Assembly: GCA_905215395.1 (NCBI GenBank)
Contig: CAJMQA010000208.1
Coordinates: forward strand, 1-6,178
Length of the DNA stretch: 6,178 nucleotides
From: an uncultured bacterium
Lineage (GTDB): Bacteria > Bacteroidota > Bacteroidia > Bacteroidales > Marinifilaceae
Direction: 5' to 3'
The notes under the pieces are model-generated. The model was given only the letters and a program-made list of their open reading frames with translations, searched no databases and was not told the origin of the DNA. Made by a program: the position numbers and the translations under genes. This document shows positions 1-6,178 of the stretch, piece after piece (position 1 is the stretch's first letter; every line of letters starts with the position of its first letter).

Positions 1-2659
1 GGCTTAACATCCAGTTGTGTGTTTTAACTGCCGTGATACTGAGGCTGAAATCTATACCACTGTTAGTCAGGTCTCCCATATTGGTTTTATAGGTACTGAA
101 ACCGATAGAAGGAGCGATGGATATGTCTGTCAGATTTCCTTTGGTAATGTTGTTATAATAATTGAAGTCAAGATTGATGGCTCCTTTTAGCAGACTGAGT
201 TCAATGCCGATATTCCGGTTCAGGGTTTCCTGACATTCCAGATCGGCATTTCCCAATGTGGATATCGAGGCTCCTGAAAATTGTCCGTATGTCGGTTCTA
301 ACCATGTAAATAAGCTCATTGCCTGGTTCATGGTAAAATTTTGGTTTCCGATAGTTCCGATAGAAGCCCGTATAGCCAGATCTTTTACGAAACTTTGGTT
401 CTCCATGAATTTTTCCCGGGAGATATTCCAGCGGATACCGGCTGACCAGTAAGGGAGGGTTTGTTGGTTTCTGCCAAAAAGGGATGAGCCGTCGAGCCGG
501 CCGGTCAGGTCGAACAGGTAACGGTTGTCAAAGGAATAATTCAGATTGGTGAAAGCTCCTGCACTCCGGACTGTATTTTCCGTACCGGAAGGTCGGCCGT
601 ACTGTTTGAATTGGATGGCATATGAAGGGTAAGTCAGCGCATCGTTCATGAAACCGGTAACTGTGTAAGAATTGCTTTGGGATTCCTGTTGTTTCAATTC
701 CCCTCCTACAATACCTTGAAAGAGGTGTTTATTTTTACTCAAAGTATAAGAAAGTACGACATTTCCTGAAAGGGTGAGGCTGGAACTATTGTTCAGGTCG
801 TATTTGCCCCGGTTAAATAACACGGTCGGGTCATTTACATCATTGTCATTATCTTTGATATAACTATAACTCATGGGCGACACATAAGCATCTGTACGGG
901 CAGTTACGTTGCTGATTTTGAAATTTCCTTTGAGTCTCAGATTGGAAACTAATTCCCAGTTGATTCCGAAGTTATTGGAGAAATCGAGGTTCTCCTTGCC
1001 GGTAAAACTGCTCAGATATTTGGCTTCATATACAGGAGATAACTGAAAATCATTGATTCCGAGTCTCATATCGGCCGGAGCCACATTCTGAAGTGTTAAG
1101 GTCCGGTAATATTTGCCGTTTTGATCTTTTTCCCGGTGGTAGGGTAAGGCTTGGGTATAATTACTGAAATTACCATAAGGGGATTCCTGGCTGGTTACCC
1201 GGCTGAACTGAAGGTCATTGGTAATATTTAGTTTTTTGTGCTGGTATAATAATTTAGTTCCGGCGCTGACCTGGTTCCGTTCGGATCCTTTCATAACGCC
1301 CTTGGTTCCTCCTCCGCCCAGATTGATCTGGTACCGGAGGGTTCCTTCTTTTTCCTTTTGTTTTTTTACGCTGCCTTCTATGAAGAGGGAATGGCGGTGT
1401 TGGAATGCAACTTGCAGAGGTTTGGATAACCAGTATGTGTTGACCCCTGCCATGATCTCTTTTTTGATCACATTATAAGAATTGAGTTTATTGCCTGCAT
1501 CTTCCCCTGGAGTGGAAGCGTCGAATATTCCTGCCTGACGTTGGAACTCCAGCACTTCAGCTGCATCCATCAGGTTGTAGGAACTCAGATCCGGAACCTG
1601 TATACTTCCGTTGAATGTGTAGCTGATCTGTAATTTTCCTGCTTCCGGATTTTTACTTTCAATAACAATCACCCCGTTTGCTGCCCGGGAACCATAAATA
1701 GCTGCTGCCGAGGCATCTTTTAATATGGTGACATTGGCGATCCGGTTCATATCGAGATCGTATACTTTTTCGACAGTGATTTCGAAGCCATCCAGGATAA
1801 AAATCGGAAGGCTGGTGACTGTTTTCAGATTACTCTCAGAAATTTCAGGAAAACTATTCTGTCCCCGGATTTCTATCCGGTCAGGAACCCGGTTAGGGTC
1901 GGAACCATACATGCCTCTTTCATCCACAACTTTGAACGACGGGTCGAATACCTTCAAGGCATCGAAAAAATTGGTATTGTTGATATTCCGTAACTCAGAA
2001 CCTTTGACAACAACTGCTGTTCCGGTAAAACTATTTTTGGCTTTGGGATAATAACCGGTTGCAATAACGGTTTCCATTTCCAATACGTCCGGTTCCATGC
2101 GGACTTTCAGGTTCGGATTTCCCCCGATTTTTACCTGTATGGATTTATAGCCGATGAAAGAAAACAAGAGTTCATCCTGCAAAGAGGTCACCCGGAGAGT
2201 AAAGTTCCCCTTTTCATCTGTCACAGAACCGACGCTTTGTGCTCCGACCAGCACTACTGTGGCACCGGGAAGAGGCTTTCCCTTTTCATCCGTGACGGTT
2301 CCTGTAATCTTTACATTATGAGGTTTGCCGTGTTGTGCTGCAATATCATTGGCGACAGAAATGACAATGGTGTTATTGATGATTTCAAACTCCAGGTTCA
2401 GGGGAGTTAATATTTGTTTCAGTGCTTCATTTAATGGTAGATTGGAGATGGATACCGTAACATTTTTACGGGTATTCACTTTTTCTTCATTGTAGAAGAT
2501 TTTATAACCGGATTGTTCCTTGATTTCCTGAAAAACCTCCCGGAGTTGTTGTTGACGGAAATTCAGTGTCAGATTTTTCTGGGCTGTTGCTTCCAGGTTC
2601 AACAGCAACCATCCGCACAGAAACAACGGGAATAATATGATATATTGATACTTATTCAT
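1..2659 (-). CDS. STN-domain SusC/RagA-family TonB-dependent transporter (SusC2), N-terminal part
   Basis: The frame is open for 886 codons from the ATG at 2657-2659 to the left edge. A signal peptide (MNKYQYIILFPLFLCGWLLL, ending near A26) is followed by an STN domain (about 29-100) with NLTLNFRQQQLREVFQEI and NLPLNEALKQIL. A carboxypeptidase-regulatory-like domain starts with ITGTVTDEKGKPLPGATVVL at 118-137. A TonB-box-like stretch ETVIATGY spans 196-203. The plug has RIEIRGQNSF (261-270), PIFILDGFEI (285-294) and the KDASAAAIYGSRAANG block (314-329). The barrel follows with HRH at 421-423, GVMKGSER at 454-461, SPYGNFSNY at 493-501 and R-L-DGSS-L-FG at 721-729. By alignment with SusC1 roughly 200 C-terminal residues are missing. 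STN domains in TonB-dependent transducers contact FecR-type anti-sigma factors, so regulation by cell-surface signalling is inferred. A partner SusD would be expected just beyond the left edge. Confidence 0.95.
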   Translation of the reverse strand, partial: MNKYQYIILFPLFLCGWLLLNLEATAQKNLTLNFRQQQLREVFQEIKEQSGYKIFYNEEKVNTRKNVTVSISNLPLNEALKQILTPLNLEFEIINNTIVISVANDIAAQHGKPHNVKITGTVTDEKGKPLPGATVVLVGAQSVGSVTDEKGNFTLRVTSLQDELLFSFIGYKSIQVKIGGNPNLKVRMEPDVLEMETVIATGYYPKAKNSFTGTAVVVKGSELRNINNTNFFDALKVFDPSFKVVDERGMYGSDPNRVPDRIEIRGQNSFPEISESNLKTVTSLPIFILDGFEITVEKVYDLDMNRIANVTILKDASAAAIYGSRAANGVIVIESKNPEAGKLQISYTFNGSIQVPDLSSYNLMDAAEVLEFQRQAGIFDASTPGEDAGNKLNSYNVIKKEIMAGVNTYWLSKPLQVAFQHRHSLFIEGSVKKQKEKEGTLRYQINLGGGGTKGVMKGSERNQVSAGTKLLYQHKKLNITNDLQFSRVTSQESPYGNFSNYTQALPYHREKDQNGKYYRTLTLQNVAPADMRLGINDFQLSPVYEAKYLSSFTGKENLDFSNNFGINWELVSNLRLKGNFKISNVTARTDAYVSPMSYSYIKDNDNDVNDPTVLFNRGKYDLNNSSSLTLSGNVVLSYTLSKNKHLFQGIVGGELKQQESQSNSYTVTGFMNDALTYPSYAIQFKQYGRPSGTENTVRSAGAFTNLNYSFDNRYLFDLTGRLDGSSLFGRNQQTLPYWSAGIRWNISREKFMENQSFVKDLAIRASIGTIGNQNFTMNQAMSLFTWLEPTYGQFSGASISTLGNADLECQETLNRNIGIELSLLKGAINLDFNYYNNITKGNLTDISIAPSIGFSTYKTNMGDLTNSGIDFSLSITAVKTHNWMLS

Positions 2660-2665
2660 TTCCTT
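2660..2665 (-). promoter_or_regulatory. Purine-rich AAGGAA abutting the SusC2 start codon
   Basis: The minus strand reads AAGGAA directly before the ATG at 2657-2659. It resembles a Shine-Dalgarno core but leaves no normal 5-9 base spacer. The start is kept because an excellent signal peptide begins exactly there and no other ATG occurs in frame until residue 188. Many Bacteroidota genes initiate without a well-placed Shine-Dalgarno, and the AT-rich leader fits that habit. Confidence 0.35.
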
Positions 2666-2682
2666 AAATTTTAAGTCAGAGT

Positions 2683-4158
2683 CTATTTTACTGATAATCC
2701 GTTGGCCGGAATCGGGAATGTATAGTTGGCTGCAGGCATATCTGCCAGGGTTCCGTCGTAACGTGTCAGCTGAGTATCATTCATGCGTTTATGGAAGAAG
2801 AAAAGCTGTCCTTCTCCGTAAAATTCACGATGGTATTCTGCCCGGATCTCTTGTTGTAAACCTGTTTTTGTAAGTGTACCGGCGGTTTTCATATCCTTGA
2901 CAAAACTAATGTCCCGGTTGTTTTGTAATTCAATGATCCATTCCGCGGCTTCATTGGTGCGGTTGAGTTCATTGAGGGCTTCTGCGGCGATCAGGGCCAC
3001 TTCTCCCAGTTTTATAAAAGGAATACGGACAGGTAATTCCTTAGCTTCATTGCTGGTGGAAGAGTAGCCGGATAATAAAGATTCGCGTGAAAATTTTTCG
3101 GACAGGATAAATTGGTCGGCCGTATTCGCTTTCAGGGTAAACCAATCTCTGTAACGGGTATCCTTTACGGAAGGATAAATGGTTGTAAAATCCCGTCTGG
3201 CCTCGATTTGCCGGGTTTTAAACAACCCTTCTGCAACCTGGGTCAAACCTGTAGGTCCGGATGCAATTCCAAAAATATGTTCCCGGGAGAAACTTTTATC
3301 GCTATTGTATTTACCGGGTCCGAAGTAATAGAAAATCTGGTAAGCTTCGTTCATTTTCCGGATGTGATTGAAAGTACTGTCGGCATAATTATAGGCTTCC
3401 TGATATTCTTTTTTATAAAGATAGATACGTGACAGTTCTGCGGTCACTGCATAATAGTTCATATGAAAAGTCCGGAGTTTGCGGGAAAGTTTTCCGGGTT
3501 GATCATCACTACTGGCATTGGTCGCCAGAAATAAAGGGTCGGTTTTGTACAAAAGTTTTTCGGCCTGTTTCAGGTCCTGGATGATATATTCCAGCACTTC
3601 TGCTGTGGAGAGTGCCGGGCCGGTTTGAGTCCCGAAAGTTTTCATATATGGTATACCTTTAAAGGAGGCGTCTACCGATGGATGGGGATGGAACATCCGG
3701 AGTAACTCGAAATGCAGTGCTCCTCTTAAAGCATATAATTCGCCGGTGATGATTTCGCGTTGATTGGTAAAATTAAAAATGATATCGGTTTTGAGGATAT
3801 GCTCCAGTGCTTTGTTACAGGCTGCAATCGCATTGTACATATTCATCCAGATGTTCCGGATTATCTTTTGATTTTCACCGGTTGAATATGTATAAGTGGT
3901 TAACGAAGCGGTAGCTTCATTGTCCGGAACAAAGTTCTGGGCCATAAATTCCAGTGCGTACACTGAAAGTTGTTCTCCGTAAAGTGAGTTTTCCCGCAAT
4001 TGAGTGTAAATACCGGCCAGGGCATTCAAAAATGCATCTTCGTCTGAAAAAAGCCGTTCTTCATCGATCTCACTACCTTTGGGCTGGATGTCAAACCAAT
4101 CGTTACAGGCATTCAGTATCAATGCTAAAGATAATAATATAGGTATATATTTATTCAT
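2683..4158 (-). CDS. SusD/RagB-family surface lipoprotein (nutrient-binding lid)
   Basis: This complete 491-residue protein is the presumed ligand-capturing lid over the upstream SusC1 barrel. It starts at an ATG giving MNKYIPILLSLALILNAC, a lipoprotein signal peptide with lipobox L15-N16-A17-C18. The residues after the cysteine (N19, D20) and D23 are polar or acidic, as often seen in Bacteroidota surface lipoproteins. The N-terminal helical, TPR-like half includes an LRGALHFELLRMF helix at residues 144-156. The C-terminal RagB/SusD domain has IPFIKLGEVALIAAEALNEL at 379-398, REFYGEGQLFFFHKR at 444-458, and the usual FPIP motif close to the end (481-484). Length is normal for the family. No frameshift or internal stop is seen; it ends in TAG. 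It is 22 bases from SusC1 and 23 bases from SusC2, which suggests co-transcription. Whether it serves SusC1 only or both barrels cannot be decided here. Ligand class (glycan or peptide) is unknown. Confidence 0.95.
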   Translation of the reverse strand: MNKYIPILLSLALILNACNDWFDIQPKGSEIDEERLFSDEDAFLNALAGIYTQLRENSLYGEQLSVYALEFMAQNFVPDNEATASLTTYTYSTGENQKIIRNIWMNMYNAIAACNKALEHILKTDIIFNFTNQREIITGELYALRGALHFELLRMFHPHPSVDASFKGIPYMKTFGTQTGPALSTAEVLEYIIQDLKQAEKLLYKTDPLFLATNASSDDQPGKLSRKLRTFHMNYYAVTAELSRIYLYKKEYQEAYNYADSTFNHIRKMNEAYQIFYYFGPGKYNSDKSFSREHIFGIASGPTGLTQVAEGLFKTRQIEARRDFTTIYPSVKDTRYRDWFTLKANTADQFILSEKFSRESLLSGYSSTSNEAKELPVRIPFIKLGEVALIAAEALNELNRTNEAAEWIIELQNNRDISFVKDMKTAGTLTKTGLQQEIRAEYHREFYGEGQLFFFHKRMNDTQLTRYDGTLADMPAANYTFPIPANGLSVK

Positions 4159-4165
4159 AACTCAG

Positions 4166-4172
4166 TTTCTTT
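4166..4172 (-). promoter_or_regulatory. Weak ribosome-binding-like AAAGAAA before the SusD start
   Basis: The 22-base gap between the SusC1 stop and the SusD ATG contains AAAGAAA, followed by a 7-base spacer. It is a poor match to AGGAGG but is A-rich and correctly placed, consistent with Shine-Dalgarno-weak initiation in Bacteroidota. No promoter can fit comfortably in this gap, so SusD is probably translated from the upstream SusC1 transcript. Confidence 0.35.
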
Positions 4173-4180
4173 AATTGGTT

Positions 4181-6178
4181 TTAAAAAGTTGCTCTGAGTG
4201 ATACAGTCACTGTACGGGCAAAAGGGTAGGCTGTACCTCTCTGATAATCGGCAGAACTGTGGTGGAACAGCTGATTGCCAGTAAGGTATATGCTTAGTTG
4301 CTGCATACATAGTTTTGCGGCTGTTTCAGGAGTAAATTCGTATCCGGCGCGGATTGTGCCCAGGCCTATTTCGTTCTGTTTTTCAACAAAACCGGCCTGT
4401 TCCGTTGTTGCGGGGATATGGAGTGCACGGCGATCCATGTTATAAGCAGGATTTCCGTAGATACAGGAGGCTAATGTGGGATTGTATATTTTCCCTCCTG
4501 TACTGTAATAAAAATGAGTATTCAGATTCCATTGTTTCCAGGAAAACCGGAATCCGAAGGTCCCTTTTAATTTGGGATCCATTTTTCCCATATCGGTCAG
4601 TTCTTTTAACGCAGAGCCGTAATCGTTTCCTTCTGCCGTTTCACTGATAGCTTTGTTATAGAGATTCCGGAAGTATTCAGGCACTGAAGTGATTTTGTTT
4701 TTATTGTGTATTCCGTTGGTAAAAACATTCAGACGTAAGCCCTCCGCCTGCCTGAGTACATCCACAGATAAAGTATATTCTATTCCGCTGTTCCGGATGC
4801 GTCCCCCGTTTCCCGGCATATTCTCAAATCCGGTGGCCAGAGCTGCCGGAACGATAAGCGGTAGATTACGGGTAGTATTGTTGTAATAATTAAATCCGAA
4901 CGATACTCCGTGGGATGTTGCCTGAAGGAATATGTTTTTGCTTTGTGTGGTACTCCATTTCAGGGATGGATTAGCCAGAGCATTGATTTGAGTTCCAATC
5001 AGATAGTAATTATAAATGTATTCATTGCCGGTATTGTAGTAATATGTCAGAGTATGTGCCTCTTCGCTGAAATCTGTATGACCACTGGTGCCGATAGCAG
5101 CCTGTAAGGTCAGGCGGTCGAAACAGGAATTGTTTTTCAGGAATTTCTCCTGATGGAGATTCCATTGTACTGCACCTCCGTAGAAGATTGCTCTACGCTT
5201 ATCGGGGGCTAACCGGGAAGACTTGTCCGCCCTCATGTGGAATCGGGCTTCATAACGGTTGTCGAAACTGTAACGGGCAGTCAGAATTCCGCTTAGCATC
5301 CGGTCGTATTCTTCGCGGGCATCTGGTTTCAGGGAGGGATCGTAAACAGTGGCAAAAGAGATGAAACCCATGCGGTCGATGGGAATACCTACGCCTGCAT
5401 AAGTATCGTAATCGGATTTTCCCTGAAATACATTCATACCGATATGGGCTCCAAATACAGAACGTTTATAGGAATTCTCATAGCTTAGGTTTACCTGTCC
5501 TTCATAAGTGAGCCGGTTGTTGTGGGTGATTTCATATGTACCGGCATTTTTGCTTTTATCGGAGGATAATTTAGAAAATAAATAGGAATCGGGAGACAGG
5601 TAAAAGTCGTTTTGTATATGATCACGTACGAAAGTAAAACTTCCTGTCAACCGGAACTGTTCCAGAAACGAATAGCTAGCTGAGAAATTATCATAGAGGT
5701 ACATGGATTCCTGCTTTGAAAATGAACTCAGAGAAGTTTCATAAAGCGGATTTGCCTGTTCATTGAAGCTGTTTTCACCTAAAGCGGTGTATAACAGGCC
5801 TTGTGTATCCCGTCCGCTATAGTAAGGATTTATAGTACCATAGTAATTAAAGCTGCCGTAAGGTGAAGCTTTGGCATAGATTTTATCGACACTGATACGG
5901 TTGGAAAGTATCAGTGAACGGTAACGGTATTCCAACCATGCATCTGCCCCATAAATGTCCCGTTTGGATTGTTTCATGACCCCTTCTGTGCCCGGAGCTG
6001 CGCGTAGGGTAAACTTATAGCGGACAAATTCATCTCCTCCGAAAACGTCGATTTTGTGCCGGTGGCTGAATGCAGTCTGGAGGGGTTCTTTCAGCAAATT
6101 GGTATTTATTCCCTCTGCAACTGCGGCTTCCCTTGTAGCGAGCAGTTGTTCCAATTCTTTCTGTTCCGTAGGATCTTC
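4181..6178 (-). CDS. SusC/RagA-family TonB-dependent outer-membrane transporter (SusC1), C-terminal part
   Basis: SusC proteins are 22-strand outer-membrane barrels that import nutrients with energy from TonB, paired with a SusD lid. Only the last 665 residues lie in the window. The frame is open to the right edge, beginning EDPTEQKELEQLL. A TTG at 6152-6154 could be taken as a start but is an ordinary internal leucine codon. Residues 39-41 (HRH), 66-69 (GVMK) and 105-110 (SPYGSF) match blocks in the neighbouring SusC2 and place the first visible residue near SusC2 residue 383. About 380 residues (signal peptide, any STN, regulatory-like domain, plug) are therefore missing. Aromatic and glycine-rich alternating strands run to the end. 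The protein finishes in SLRATF, a terminal phenylalanine as expected for a BAM-recognised barrel, followed by TAA. It lies 22 bases before the SusD gene, its presumed partner. The family call is firm; the substrate is unknown. Confidence 0.93.
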   Translation of the reverse strand, partial: EDPTEQKELEQLLATREAAVAEGINTNLLKEPLQTAFSHRHKIDVFGGDEFVRYKFTLRAAPGTEGVMKQSKRDIYGADAWLEYRYRSLILSNRISVDKIYAKASPYGSFNYYGTINPYYSGRDTQGLLYTALGENSFNEQANPLYETSLSSFSKQESMYLYDNFSASYSFLEQFRLTGSFTFVRDHIQNDFYLSPDSYLFSKLSSDKSKNAGTYEITHNNRLTYEGQVNLSYENSYKRSVFGAHIGMNVFQGKSDYDTYAGVGIPIDRMGFISFATVYDPSLKPDAREEYDRMLSGILTARYSFDNRYEARFHMRADKSSRLAPDKRRAIFYGGAVQWNLHQEKFLKNNSCFDRLTLQAAIGTSGHTDFSEEAHTLTYYYNTGNEYIYNYYLIGTQINALANPSLKWSTTQSKNIFLQATSHGVSFGFNYYNNTTRNLPLIVPAALATGFENMPGNGGRIRNSGIEYTLSVDVLRQAEGLRLNVFTNGIHNKNKITSVPEYFRNLYNKAISETAEGNDYGSALKELTDMGKMDPKLKGTFGFRFSWKQWNLNTHFYYSTGGKIYNPTLASCIYGNPAYNMDRRALHIPATTEQAGFVEKQNEIGLGTIRAGYEFTPETAAKLCMQQLSIYLTGNQLFHHSSADYQRGTAYPFARTVTVSLRATF

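Noticed and set aside
413..420. Palindrome TCCCGGGA, with a second copy near 3281-3290
   Set aside because: Both lie inside coding frames where Arg CGG and neighbouring codons make CCGG-type words common. There is no spacing or context suggesting an operator.
2660..2682. Possible terminator or promoter in the SusD-SusC2 gap
   Set aside because: The AT-rich near-palindrome at 2664-2674 has no GC stem and no following T-run on the minus strand, and 23 bases is too short for a convincing promoter.
4159..4180. Small RNA or attenuator between SusC1 and SusD
   Set aside because: The 22-base gap has no stable stem-loop and is fully explained as a short operon spacer.
258..5107. Plus-strand open frames of 62-108 codons scattered through the window
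   Set aside because: Each lies antisense inside a well-supported minus-strand SusC or SusD gene. Their translations show no recognisable domain and they form no operon.
1..6178. SusC1 and SusC2 as two halves of one interrupted gene
   Set aside because: They overlap by about 500 barrel residues, with the HRH, GVMK and SPYG blocks present in both, and a complete SusD lies between them. They are separate paralogues.

Overview
The window comes from a Bacteroidota genome, most likely the order Bacteroidales. It carries two SusC/RagA-type TonB-dependent outer-membrane transporters and one SusD/RagB-type surface lipoprotein, a combination typical of that phylum. AT-rich start regions, weak Shine-Dalgarno sequences and frequent CGG arginine codons are compatible with gut genera such as Odoribacter or Butyricimonas. 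That genus-level guess rests on general resemblance and was not tested.

All three genes lie on the minus strand and read right to left. The right third (6178 to 4181) is the C-terminal 665 codons of a first SusC homologue, here SusC1, whose N-terminus lies beyond the right edge. After 22 bases comes a complete 491-residue SusD lipoprotein (4158 to 2683). After another 23 bases comes the start of a second SusC homologue, SusC2, open from 2659 to the left edge (886 codons, C-terminus missing). SusC2 shows a signal peptide, an STN signalling domain, a carboxypeptidase-regulatory-like domain, the plug and most of the barrel. I translated SusC2 codon by codon and found no in-frame stop. There is no gene-free stretch over 25 bases, no RNA gene, no mobile element and no convincing terminator or promoter.

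The three genes are most simply read as part of one operon of tandem susCD units. SusC proteins form the TonB-driven barrel and SusD the lipoprotein lid that captures the ligand at the cell surface. The substrate cannot be read from this window because no degradative enzyme is included. SusC1 and SusC2 are diverged paralogues of one subfamily, with matching HRH, GVMK and SPYG blocks in the early barrel. The STN domain on SusC2 suggests control through a FecR-type anti-sigma factor and an ECF sigma factor encoded elsewhere. I see no clearly undescribed system. The most useful leads are the susC-susD-susC layout, the STN domain, and the divergence of SusC1 from a barrel motif retained in SusC2.
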